A DNA stretch of 64,000 nt, from positions 473,058,001 through 473,122,000 of the forward strand of contig CM028136.1 of assembly GCA_016271365.2 (NCBI GenBank), given 5' to 3'. The notes beneath the pieces are model-generated. The model did not search any database, had not been told where the DNA came from, and worked only from the letters and a program-made list of their open reading frames with translations. The DNA is from Neoceratodus forsteri. Taxonomy: Eukaryota > Chordata > Ceratodontiformes > Ceratodontidae. Positions 55,371 to 64,000 of the stretch are shown piece after piece (the first letter of the stretch is position 1; each line of letters begins with the position of its first letter). The translations under genes and the position numbers were made by a program.

Positions 55371-56480
55371 TGATTAGGGCCAGGGTGGGGGGCTGTGCCA
55401 GAGGGGAGAGGAGTGATTTGATTGATTTCCAGAATTTCGCAGGGTGACTTAGGTTGGATTGGAAAGAGGCCTTGAAATAGGTTGCCTTGGCCTGATGTAG
55501 CAGCCTGGTGCAGGAGTTGCGGAGTGCCCTGTTGAGTTGGAGTGCTGCCTGGGTGTTGGTGGCTTTATAGGCTTTCCATGCCTGGTCCCTGGTGTGTAAT
55601 TGGTCAATAATATAGGCAGTGACCCAGGGCAGGTGGGCACCCCTTACATGGCTCTTTCTCAGTGGTGCATGATGGTCCCAAACGGCAAGTAATCTGGAGT
55701 TGAAAAGCTCCAGGGCAATGTCCATTGGGGATGCCCAAGGGATGAAGGACCAGTCAGTGCTTTCCAGGTTGAATAGGAGTGCAATGAGGTCAAGGGACTT
55801 GTAAGACTTGGTGAGCAATATACGCAGAGGGGCTGTGGCCCAGAATATTCTCCTTACCACATAGATCATGTGGTGGTCGCTTAATGAGTGCGGGAGGAGT
55901 CCAGCCTCAAGAATTCGATGAGGGTGGGAGGTAAGGGCTCAGTCTAATAGGGAGTGGTTCTGGGATTTAAGATTCAGTCGGGTGGGTTCAGAAATTTGTT
56001 GGGGCAGATTCAGTGCCATCACATGGCTGCGTAGTTTAGAGCTATCACGGGAGAGCCAGTCTGAGTTGAAGTCACCAAGGATATGCAGCTCACCCCCTGA
56101 TCCAAATGATGGGTGCTCAGGTGGTCCATTATGTCTGCCAAAGGGGTGTTGGTGGCACAAAAGGACCCAGCCACAAATAGTGGAATTGAGTGTGGGAGTG
56201 CGAGTTTAATTAGTATGGATTCAATGGACTTTGAAGGTAGGGAGAGCTGGACAGGGGTGAACTGGAGCTGAGAGAATATGTACATGGCAATGCCGCCCCC
56301 TCTTTTTTTACCCTGTCGATCGTACCAGATGAGAGAGTAGCCTGGGATGAACAATTCGGCATCCAGGTTATAGGGCTTCAGCCATGTTTCAGCTATGACC
56401 AGAATATCTGGCCATAGCATTAGGACACTTGATTGTAGGATGGTGAGTTTGTTCAGGATACTGCACATATTGAGGTGCAT
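55303..56480 (-). pseudogene. LINE endonuclease and linker
   Basis: MHLNMCSILNKL begins the domain (56480), PDILVIAETWLKPYNL carries the catalytic Glu, GYSLIWYDRQGKKRGGGIAM follows, ELHILGDFNSDWLSRDSS (about 56095) has the Asp-Asn pair, and SDHHMIYVV (about 55885-55860) the terminal Asp-His. The linker 55869-55370 has RNSCTRLLHQAKATYFKA, a pattern common between EN and RT in these proteins. Frames shift several times. Confidence 0.88.
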
Positions 56481-56490
56481 TATTTTGAGA

Positions 56491-56919
56491 CCCCTTTGAA
56501 ATTTATGAGGAGGAGGAGGTTGGGGAGGGGTGGCCCAGGGTTAGTCATGACACCGCCTGCTAGGTGTAGCAGCAGTGTGAGAAGGTGTTTTATATTTTGC
56601 AAGAGCCGTTGTGGCTTCTGGGAGGCACAACATAACCACTCTCAAAGTTTATTGGTGCACACATTAGTCCACTTGCCAGCAGCCTCCCCGCTTATGTGTG
56701 AGACACAAAAAACATCCTGATTTACCTGAGGGATGTCAGTTTGGAACCTGGATGGTCTGTAGTCATAATGGATGTGGAAAGTGTATACACAATATTCCAC
56801 ATGAGTGGGGCTGCAGGCCTTAGAGCAGGGTTTACATAGATCCCACCTGTATTTTGCAGAACTCAACAAACTACTAGTGATGCTCACAGAAAGTTTATTG
56901 AAATGTAATTTCTAATGCT
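56491..56919. other. No recognisable feature
   Basis: May contain the 5' UTR of the LINE. Nothing specific. Confidence 0.35.
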
Positions 56920-57000
56920 GGCCTAGTGGTTCAATGGCAGCACTGCTGCCTGTCACACTGGTGACCTGGGTACAGGAGCAAGCTCAGGTCACAAGGCAGT
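56920..57000 (+). mobile_element. tRNA-like SINE head, low support
   Basis: GCTGGCCTAGTGGTTCAATG resembles an A box; a B box (expected GGTTCGA) is only approximated by GACCTGGGTACAGGAGC about 45 bases on. Confidence 0.35.
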
Positions 57001-57187
57001 TAGACGGGGGAGAGGGTCAAGTGTTTAACAGACTGCTCTCCCCTACTGGGGAGGGGGGACATACCACACTGCTCCTACACTTCATTACATGGCGGTGTGG
57101 TGGAAGGGCAGCAGGGAACAACACAGACTGGGAGATGGCTGGTGCCAGGCACATGGTGCATGTTCACCCTTACATACACCTGCATTT

Positions 57188-57700
57188 TTATTTATTTATT
57201 TATTGAATTTTGATGACCGGATAGGCCCACTGGGCCCTAAAGGTCCTTTTTTCAGGGGTGACCCGGAGAGACATTACACGGCATTACATGGCATACATGG
57301 TGATACAGACAGTAAACAGGTATTAACTGACATACGGGTTGTGTGCATGATTGCACACTACCTGGTTGGGAAGGTAGAAAATGGAAAAAGAGGGGCAGGC
57401 AGAATAAAACCCAACCTGCCCACTCCGGTCCATGCCATCAATTGGGACTCCTGCTGACAGCTGTCAATGTGGTCTCAGTGGGGGAGGGCCCATAATCTCC
57501 TGGCACTTCCATGGAGGGTAATCTGTGGAGGAACCCTAAAAGCAGGTAGGTCCCAGGGTTGCTGGTCACCAGTCGGGGGGGGGGAGGTATGGCAGGGGCT
57601 GAGAGTGCTCATCTGCACCCAGGGAGAAAAAGATTTATGGAAAAAAAGAAATGCAATTCATTTACATTGATAGGGGACCACTGTCTCATGGTAAAAAGGA
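57188..57700 (-). mobile_element. LINE 3' end fragment, reverse orientation
   Basis: The minus-strand end GGCCTATCCGGTCATCAAAA then TTCAATAAATAAATAAATAAA has the layout of the LINE tail at 53172. The upstream boundary is not defined and no coding block is seen. Confidence 0.4.
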
Positions 57701-57739
57701 AACCAACACGGAGGTAGCCCTGACCCCGTTATGCCAATG

Positions 57740-58430
57740 TTTACCTGGGGGAGAGGGATATTGTGTTTAATCCAGTAATCAACTTATTCTTTGATCAAAT
57801 GGTGTATTGGCATCATTATATTGACAACATTTTTATGGTGTGACGGTGTACAGTGGAGGAGATTAAGTCCTAGTGTTTTGGGAATTTACTATTCCTAACC
57901 TTACATGTTATTTTAGCATACAGTCTGGACATTATCTATTGGATCTTAACATCCTTAAGAAGCAGATTTGGGGAGATGGGTTGAAACTGTTCAGGAATCC
58001 TACTGATAGGAATTCAGTCCTTCAATCCACCAGCTGTCATCCCTGCCATACCATAGTTAGTAGCCTAATAAGCCAGTTCTACCATAGCAGGCAAAATTGC
58101 AGTGTGACAGAGGATTATTTCCAGAATGTTGATGTTTCGAAGAATGTTTCATTAGGGTAAATATTCCATAGATACCATTAGCAGAGCTAGAGTAAGGGCA
58201 GAGCCAAATACAGTGGAGGAGTTGTTACAACCTAGGGAGAGCACAATCAATGGGGAAGAAAATGCACAAAATTGTGTTACCACTTACAACATAGTATTCA
58301 ATCCAGACAGGTTTACAATGTGATCAAGAACAATTGCTATATACTCATATCAGATCCTGTCTTAAGATCATGTACTGACCAGTTCCCCAGATTAGTATAC
58401 AGAAGAGGGGTGTCTATAAGGGATCATGTG
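57740..58430 (+). pseudogene. Penelope-like reverse transcriptase (C-terminal half) and linker
   Basis: YANVYLGE (about 57730-57755) precedes a catalytic-site segment HHYIDNIFMV (about 57812-57840). The family has Y-[IVL]-D-D, so the second Asp is Asn here. Next come HYLLDLNILKKQIW (57930-57975) and LKLFRNPTDRNSVLQSTSCHP (57982-58044), the FLDL and YRKPTDRN blocks that are hallmarks of Penelope-like RT, and then RQNCS. After a frame change: VIKNNCYILISDPVLRSCTD and FPRLVYRRGVSIRDHV (58320-58430), the linker before the nuclease. Stops occur at several points. Confidence 0.88.
58421..58429. repeat. 9-bp target duplication, left copy (GGATCATGT)
   Basis: Identical to 58755-58763. The Penelope reading resumes after the second copy. 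Confidence 0.85.
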
Positions 58431-58754
58431 CAGTTGCTGCTGACACTGTCTGCTGGTCTTCTCCACTGTACTCCACCAAACTCTGTCACTAGCAGAACTC
58501 CTCCTCAGTTCTTGGTCACTACCAACTCCCCTTTTTAGAACTGCACAATTCCAGCTATGATTGCATTGCCTATGAATTGTTCATTTTGTTGTATGGATTT
58601 CCGTATTACTGCTATATTACTGCTGTTTCTGAATATTGTATTTTGTAATTGTACGGCACTATTCACATCCCCTTCCCCTAGAATGCATCCATAAATGAGC
58701 TGATACCAACTCAGTATGTCTCTGCTGGTGAATCTTCTGAACTAAATAAATAAA
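58430..58754 (+). mobile_element. LINE 3' fragment inserted in the Penelope-like element
   Basis: 325-bp insert flanked by GGATCATGT on both sides, ending GAACTAAATAAATAAA. 5' truncation, (TAAA) tail and a variable-length TSD are the marks of LINE target-primed insertion. It carries no recognisable protein block and resembles the tails at 12240 and 28900. Confidence 0.8.
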
Positions 58755-58763
58755 GGATCATGT
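58755..58763. repeat. 9-bp target duplication, right copy (GGATCATGT)
   Basis: Follows the (TAAA) tail of the insert directly. Confidence 0.85.
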
Positions 58764-59250
58764 TGTTGACTATTAATCAACCTTTATTGTGACTAGAAGC
58801 TGGTTGCCACAACCAATACCCACTGGATGCCACAAATCTGGCAACTGTAAATTTTGCGACATGGGAAAAAATCTGAAATTTTCCACCCCACAACACAAAT
58901 ACACCATTTGGAAATGTATTGACTGCAACACAACATCTGTTGTTTATATGGCTTTATGCTGTTGTAGCAGTGTATATGCTGGAAAGATATCCAATAAATA
59001 TAACATCTGAACAGGTGAATGATTCAAGGATATTGAGAGGCAAAACAAAGAAAATAGCTTTGCTGTTGGATGGAGTTGCCCAACACAAATTTGAGTTTAT
59101 TGGCTTGGAGAGGGTGCAACTTGGCCCAAAACAAGGATTTGAATAGACTCTCATGAGTCTTATTGGATTTATACACTGAGGGGTCTTAAGGAACCAGGTT
59201 TGAATAAAAGATTTGAACTTAGCCCAGTTTTGGGCTGAAATATTACTGTT
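58764..59250 (+). pseudogene. Penelope-like GIY-YIG endonuclease domain
   Basis: A cysteine-rich linker GCHKSGNCKFCDMGKN (58813-58870) and CIDCN lead into VVYMALCCCSSVYAGKISNK (58939-59000). The two strands match the GIY and YIG motifs (here VYM and YAG). A frame change gives FEFIGLERVQLGPKQG (about 59092-59142). Another gives WIYTLRGLKEPGLNKRFELS (about 59166-59226), matching the FWIYxLxTLxPxGLNxxFDLS ending of Penelope-like proteins. This nuclease nicks target DNA for priming. Confidence 0.9.
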
Positions 59251-59453
59251 GAGAAATGTGCTCTTTTAGTCCTTTTTAGATAGGAAATGCTGAACTCCTG
59301 ACAAATGCTCTGTGTTTCCAATTACATCATAAGAACTTTAACTTTGGGTAGTTTGCATATCTTCTTCTTGACAGTGTGGTGAGATAAGGCCATACCTTAT
59401 TGTTCTAATCATATTTTATGTTATTTTATGTGTGTAATAACATCATGGACATC

Positions 59454-60830
59454 TGTGGTGGCCCAAGCTAACTTGCAAGGGATCATGGATGCAAAATTTA
59501 GGTTCTGGAATGATGTCATTTCTTGTTGCTGGGCATAACAACTGTTAGCTGCTTAGCCAGGGCAGGATTTTGATTAAATCATTTAAAAAGAGACAAAAGA
59601 ATAATTAAGCAGAGTTGGAAGCAGGCACATCCATATGTGTCTGAATAGCCCAAAGCCTGTAGTGGTGCCATGGCATCTGGATTGTCCCTGTAGATCTACC
59701 CTGAATTAATCTCATTATAGCTGAATGGACTATCATTTAACTAATTTGCTATACTACATTTTGTGATTCCAGCCATTTCAAGGGAAGGGAGGCTGGGTCT
59801 TCTAAAATTCTGGTTGGAACTGATTTTCTTTCCTATTCAAAGATGAACATAGGTTTTGTTTGGTTTTTTTTGTAATAAAATATTAAAAGCTGAATGGTTG
59901 CATAACCATGGAGATGGAATGCTAGCCAATCACAGGGCAAGCCACTTTCCATTGAACCTGCCCTTTGAGAACCCCATAAAACAGGAGTGGAAAACTTAAT
60001 TAGTGCTTTTTCTTGTGATCTTTTGCCTGTTTGACTTTTGTGTGAAAGACTGCATTTAAGACCATATCTGCTTAGAGAGCAGAGACAATTTCTTTTTCAA
60101 GACATTCTCCTGGACCACAAGAGCCAAGACTTCGGCTATCATTTTTAAGAACACTTTGCACTTTAAATTCAGCAACTTGAGGTAGAACTTTCAAACTAGA
60201 ATTTTCAAAGTTTAAGATTTTTGGTATGCTTCCATTTTATATTCCATATGCTATAACTGATGTCTAAAATTATCTGTCTTTAAGTTATTTACTGCATTTA
60301 TTAATTAATTAGTAAAGCCTGTGGCTTATTTTAAGATAATTCTGCCAGTGTGTTTTGTGTGTGTTGTTTTGAGAAAGGGTTGTTCAAACTATATTATGCC
60401 TGTGTGACTGCTTTAAGGGCCAAATACTATCAAAGTAAAGTACCACAAGGGACTCTGTGGATGAAAGGAGGGGAGAAAATATGAAAGATCTCAAGAAGAA
60501 CAATGTGGGGGTTGGGGTTGAACCGGTCTCTGCATTTCTGGGGAAAGACACATAATAGCGTGTATAGGCTCCCTGAAGGCCTATACATGCCTGTGGCTTT
60601 CTGGTTCATTGTGCAGTGGCTGAGAGGGTTATTTTCCAGGAACACAGACTTGAGACTGTATTTGCACCGCCTCGCACAGAGAGCGGGCACCCTGGGATCA
60701 TTTGGCATATGTTCAGTTGTGAAACAACAAGTGTGCTAAAAGAATACAGATGGGGTATCCCTGACCCTTATCACAAGGGGATTCACTGTAGCCCAGGGAA
60801 TTCCATTCCCACAGGAGTGGGCTTGTGACA
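59454..60830 (+). repeat. Probable 5' LTR of the second Gmr1-like element
   Basis: It ends GGGCTTGTGACA at 60830, followed by a TGG-bearing primer-binding site and gag. Promoter-like CCAAT (59926-59930) and CATAAAAC (59975-59982) boxes are spaced about 45 bp apart, as in an LTR U3. The start at TGTGGTGG (59454) is a guess, because the 3' LTR lies outside the window and cannot be compared. Confidence 0.5.
59926..59982 (+). promoter_or_regulatory. CCAAT and TATA-like boxes in the LTR
   Basis: AGCCAATCACAGG and ACCCCATAAAACAGG in the right order and distance for an RNA polymerase II promoter about 850 bp before the LTR end. Confidence 0.5.
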
Positions 60831-61014
60831 GATTTGGTGAGCAGCAGTGCGATCGGTGAACTGCTTGAACAAACCACACACAAATAGGGCAGAAATTGGA
60901 AAAGGGAAAATTGGTTACAAGATATAGTTCCCTATCCTGTTTTGTTTTGTTTAGTTTTTTGGGTTTTTTTTGTTTCAGGTAAAAGGCAGACTAGTGTCAG
61001 TGTAAGGAAGAAAG

Positions 61015-61880
61015 ATGACTTCCCAGTATAGTGACTACAATGTAGAACTGAAGCAGCTGTGTCAGAAGAAAAGGGTCCATTATGAGGGGCAAAGCAAAAA
61101 GAACCTCATGGAGGCTCTTGTGCCAGCCAATGAGCAAGCAACTGCCCAGGACCTCAAGTCACAGCCAGTGATTAAGAGTGTCCAGACCTTGGGTGTGGGG
61201 GTGCCAAGGGGCATCACAGTGTCCAGTCCCAGGGAGGAGGACAGTGAGACCAGAGAGAACCCAGAACTGCAGCACCAAGTGAAGTCCACCACAGACACTG
61301 AGCTAGAGAGGCTAAAGCTACAATATGAGCTGAGATAATTGGAGATGGAGCAGGGAAAGTTCGAAGCCCTTCAAGAAAGGGATCAGAAGAGGTTTGAACT
61401 GGAGATACAAAGGGAGCTTGAGCAAAGAAGGCTCAAAATGGAGTCTGAGGAAAAGCAATGCCAGATAGAGGCCAAGGAGAAGCAGCACCAGAGAGAGTTT
61501 GAACTGGAGAGGCTAAGACTCAAATGACCAGCGCAAGAGGAGGTAAGTGGTGGGGGTGAACGTGAAACTCCAGGGTTGGGGTATAAATTAAATTACAAAT
61601 TAATAGCTGAATATAAAGAGAGGGAGGATATGGATGCATTTTTTAATTAATTTGAAAAGGTCTGTATCGAAGCCAAGATACCCAGGGCAGCCTGGAGCTT
61701 TCAGTTGCTCACTGGAAAAGGGCGTGAGGTGCTAGGCCAAATGGACAATGAAGACAGTAAAGACTATGAGAAACTTAAAACTACTTTACTTAAAAAGTAT
61801 GAACTAACTCCTGAGGCCTACAGGGTTAAATTCTGTAAACTCTGAAAAAGCCCTGACAAGAGCTTTGAGAGTTTCACCAA
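61015..61880 (+). pseudogene. Gag N-terminal region of the second Gmr1-like element
   Basis: Starts MTSQYSDYNVELKQLCQKKR (61015; the only good start), a SAP-like helical opening (…KQLCQKK...GQSKKNLMEAL). A long charged coiled coil follows (61300-61527: FEALQERDQKRFELEIQREL, EQRRLKMESEEKQCQIEAKE) with one in-frame stop at 61336. Next comes a capsid block with FEKVCIEAKIPRAAWSFQLL and GREVLGQMD...YEKLKTTLLKKYELTPEAYR (61640-61830). This is the layout of vertebrate Gmr1/Gypsy gag. It is interrupted after FESFTKL by a short insert at about 61882. Confidence 0.82.
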
Positions 61881-61881
61881 G

Positions 61882-62102
61882 CTACATCAACAACCAAGTT
61901 GCTGAAATGTGGCACAGCGACACCAACAATGATGACAGGTGAAATTTCACCTGTCAGACATTGAGTGTTTTTTCCGAGTCAGAGTTGTTTGAAAGGTGCA
62001 AAATACTTGTGAAATATGTGAAATTTTGCCATCAGGTCCATTACAGTGATTACCTCAAAGATGCTGCTGTAATGGATTTTGATTTCAATATTTTGACAGT
62101 GT
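61882..62102 (+). mobile_element. Short palindrome-bearing insertion in gag
   Basis: Flanked by two similar gag words, GAGCTTTGAGAGTTTCACCA (61861) and GAGCTTTGAGGAACTCACCA (62105). The capsid frame picks up again only after the second. Inside lie a perfect 24-bp palindrome centred at 61944/61945 (half-site TGACAGGTGAAA) and a 10-bp stem TCCATTACAG/CTGTAATGGA (62037-62046, 62067-62076). Superfamily unknown. Confidence 0.5.
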
Positions 62103-62525
62103 ATGAGCTTTGAGGAACTCACCACAAAGCAATGTCAGTTTTTGAAACATTGGTGGGACGGGGTGGAAGCAAACTCTGTGGGGAAAATTAAGGAAGTTGT
62201 GTTATTAGAGCAGTTCTTTTGGGCTTGCCCAGTGGAGTTGAAAACCTGGCTAGAGGACTGAGATCCAAAAGCAGCACAGCAAGCTGCTGAGATCTTGGAT
62301 CGCTATGCCAGGAGCAGGCCTGCTCTGAAAGAAAGTGTGAGAGCAGGTGTCGCAGGGCAAAAAGAAAAAAGTGCACCTTCAGGGCAGCTAAAACCTTCAA
62401 TATCTATGCAGAAAGGAGTAAGCCCCAAGTTACCAAAAGGGATTTCCTGGATAACAAAAGTGATGAATGTTGGTTTTGTAAGCAGCCAGGGCATCCTGCT
62501 AGGCATTGTTCTAAAAAGGCACAGA
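62103..62525 (+). pseudogene. SCAN-like capsid C-terminus and CCHC zinc knuckle
   Basis: In broken frames: FLKHWWDGVEANSVGKIKEV, VLLEQFFWACPVELKTWLED, then AAQQAAEILDRYARSRP (62140-62330). The pattern Q-[IL]-x-E-[LV]-[LV]-x-LEQF-x4-P-x-[ED]-L-x-[TV]-W is that of SCAN domains and their Gmr1-like capsid ancestors. A zinc knuckle CWFCKQPGHPARHC lies at 62469-62510. Stops at 62262 and frame changes are present. Confidence 0.82.
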
Positions 62526-62730
62526 GTGGACAAAGTGTCCCTTGAAAGGAGATGGGTGCACTGTATATCCCTGAGAGTATGCCTGTGAAAATGAGGGAGC
62601 ACATACACCCAGTTAGTGTAATGGGTTAAGGGACAGGGGCATCTCTTACCCTGGTAACAGAGGATTTGGTTGAGCCTGAACACCTTTTACCTAATCAGTT
62701 TGTGAATGCTCTGATGCTAGAGCTATGGAC
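62526..62730 (+). pseudogene. Protease remnant
   Basis: Between the zinc knuckle and integrase leader. A GTGASLTLV-like stretch (about 62632-62660) resembles the [DT]TGA-x2-TLV active-site block with the Asp missing. It is probably partly deleted, since the segment is shorter than a protease domain. Confidence 0.45.
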
Positions 62731-62779
62731 CCCAGTTTAGGAACTGGGGGGGACATGTCCCATGCTTTGGGAAAATGTG

Positions 62780-63935
62780 AAGATTTTGCCACCACTCAGA
62801 GAACTGGCCCTAGTTTGGAGAGGCTGAGGGCTTGTGCAGAATCTGATGGGACACAGGGAGGTGACATAAGACATCAGGTATTTTGGGACCAAGGACTGTT
62901 GTATACACAGGACGTGAGGACAGAGGAAGGGGTAATGGACAGGTAGCTTGTCATTCCCCAGGGGTATCATGAGCCATAGTTCAAGATCACTCATGACATT
63001 CCCATGTCTGGACATCTGGCCATCACTCGCACCACACACCGATTGGCCCAAAATGTCTATTGGCCCAACTTCACCCAGCAGGTGAAGGAATATTGCAGGT
63101 CTTGTCACTGGTGCCAACAGATAGAGAAGGCAGGTAGTAAAACAAAAGTTACTCTACTTCCCTTGTCCATTATGAAGGAGCCATTCCAGAGGGTAGGAAT
63201 GGATATTGTGGGACCCCTGAATGCCCCAAGCTCCTCCGGGAAAAAGTTTATCCTGATAGTGGTCAATTATGCTACCTGATACCTAGAGGCAGTTGTCCTC
63301 TCCTCAATTAAGGCAGATCAAGTGGTAGACACCTTGCAAGGGATTTTCTGCCATGTTGGGTATCCACAGAAGGTTATCTCTGATCAAGGGTAACTTCATG
63401 TCGGACCTGATGAAGTGTTTGTGGGACAAGTGTGGGGTGGTGCAGAGATGCATGACACCTTATCACCCACATGCCAATGGGCTCATGGAAATATTTAATG
63501 GTACCCTAAAATTGGTGCTCCAAATGTTTGCTGAACAGCATGGGAGATACTCAGAAAAATACCTGCCCCACCTATTGTTCGCATACAGGAAGGTACTCAA
63601 AAGTTGACAGGGTTCTCCCTCTTTGAACTCTTATATGGACACAAGGGCATGGGCCCCTAGACTTGATCCAGGAAGACTGTGAAGGCAAGCATGCCACCCT
63701 GGTAGCTCCCACAGTGGAGTATGTCCTCACATTTAGGGAGAAGCTGAAGGAGCTTATGGGGGTGGCCCAAAGCAACCTGTCAGCTGCCCAACAGAAGCAA
63801 AAAGTCTGTTGTAATAGCAGAGCCAGTGCTCACTCATAAAGTACAGGTCAGGAAGTAATGGTCTTAATTCCAGTCTGGAAGGACAAGCTACAGGCCGAGT
63901 GGGCAGGACCGTAAAAGGTAGTCCAACAGGTCAAT
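62780..63935 (+). pseudogene. Integrase of the second Gmr1-like element
   Basis: The leader FATTQRTGPSLERLRACAES and VFWDQGLLY (62790-62900) is like the segment before Gypsy integrase. Then comes the HHCC finger, MSGHLAITRTTHRLAQNVYW and EYCRSCHWCQQ (63004-63120), and the core with first Asp in RVGMDIVGPL (63195-63222). SDQG is disrupted by a frame change (63380-63390, SLIKGNFMSDLMKCL). The Glu motif NGLMEIFNGTLKLVL (63473-63520) keeps the Glu; YLPHLLFAYRKV follows. The C-terminal part continues in another frame to about 63930 (GPLDL, EYVLTFREKLKELMGVAQ). Non-functional. Confidence 0.88.
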
Positions 63936-64000
63936 GACATATGAACATACAAAATTTGCCAGCAGATAAAGGCCTAGAGGTCTATCAAGTCTCCTCGATT
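63936..64000 (-). mobile_element. CR1-type LINE 3' end, reverse orientation, cut by window edge
   Basis: TATGAACATACAAAATTTGC then CAGCAGATAAAGGCCTAGAG then GTCTATCAAGTCTCC matches the CR1 3' UTR at 30335-30400 (AAACATAG...GACGGCAGATAAGGACCGCAAGGCCCATCCAG). The rest of the copy lies beyond 64000. Confidence 0.75.

Larger units (their letters stand above)
53172..56490 (-). mobile_element. Non-LTR retrotransposon (L2/Jockey-superfamily LINE), largely complete ORF2
   Basis: 3.3 kb on the minus strand. The 3' end (53235-53172) is TGCCTTCCCTGGTTAAAC followed by a TAAATAAATAAAT tail. Long open stretches (227, 217, 188 and 153 codons) make it one of the better preserved coding elements here. Its 3' end matches SINE tails at 15210, 17150, 18165 and 38490, so it is the probable enzyme source for those SINEs. 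Confidence 0.9.
57700..59280 (+). mobile_element. Penelope-like element, 5'-truncated, split by a LINE tail
   Basis: RT end and GIY-YIG endonuclease of a Penelope-like retroelement, in broken frames. 58430-58754 is a later insertion. 5' truncation is usual in this group. The 3' boundary is approximate, after the last protein block near 59240. Confidence 0.85.
60831..63935 (+). mobile_element. Second Gmr1-like Gypsy element, 5' part
   Basis: The plus strand runs leader (PBS-like TTTGGTGAGCAGCAGTGC at 60833), gag, zinc knuckle, protease remnant, then integrase. No RT lies between protease and integrase, so the order is again gag-PR-IN, with RT expected downstream. The element is cut at about 63935 by a CR1 3' end. 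Its sequence differs clearly from the element at 2696-10833, so it is a different family of the same lineage. Confidence 0.8.

Overview
This window is a transposon graveyard from a large, repeat-rich vertebrate genome. I find no host gene, host exon, tRNA or rRNA gene. The fauna is CR1 and L2-type LINEs, tRNA-headed SINEs, Gypsy elements with a Gmr1-type gene order, an Ngaro-type tyrosine-recombinase retrotransposon, a Penelope-like element, PIF/Harbinger and hAT DNA transposons. Together these fit a lobe-finned-fish-grade or amphibian genome (lungfish, caecilian or similar). The species cannot be fixed from sequence alone. Every coding region seen carries frameshifts or stops, so all are pseudogenes.

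Layout. 370-11590: an L2/CR1-type LINE (+), split by an 8.1 kb LTR retrotransposon (2696-10833, minus strand) with a clean 5-bp target duplication. The LTR element has a SCAN-like capsid and integrase placed before reverse transcriptase. 11590-20130: LINE 3' ends, SINEs, a three-unit tandem repeat, a long imperfect inverted repeat and a Harbinger-type MITE. 20252-26187: PIF/Harbinger material, with a DDE transposase (+) and a convergent Myb-like partner (-). 26188-30330: mostly featureless, with SINE and LINE ends. 30330-33230: a nearly full-length CR1 (-). 33240-39458: a ~77-bp minisatellite of about 13 units that abuts an unrecognised broken reading frame, plus short repeats.

39459-48145: an 8.7 kb Ngaro-type element (-) that keeps its split direct repeats in the order A1 - genes - B1 - A2 - B2. 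It contains a nested 846-bp hAT element with perfect 14-bp TIRs and an 8-bp TSD. 48146-53170: an old ~0.5 kb tandem duplication, an L2 3' half (-) and a GC-rich repeat. 53172-56490: a LINE (-) whose 3' end resembles the tails of the SINEs in this window, making it a plausible partner. 57700-59280: a Penelope-like element (+) with a GIY-YIG domain, split by a 325-bp LINE tail with a 9-bp TSD. 59454-63935: a second Gmr1-like LTR element (+) with LTR, gag, protease remnant and integrase, cut off by a CR1 3' end at the window edge.

The elements form a readable insertion history: LTR element into LINE, hAT into Ngaro, LINE tail into Penelope, CR1 into Gypsy. The most informative points are the two Gmr1-like elements with SCAN-related capsids, the intact Ngaro repeat architecture, the shared SINE/LINE tails, and the minisatellite next to an unidentified coding-like stretch.
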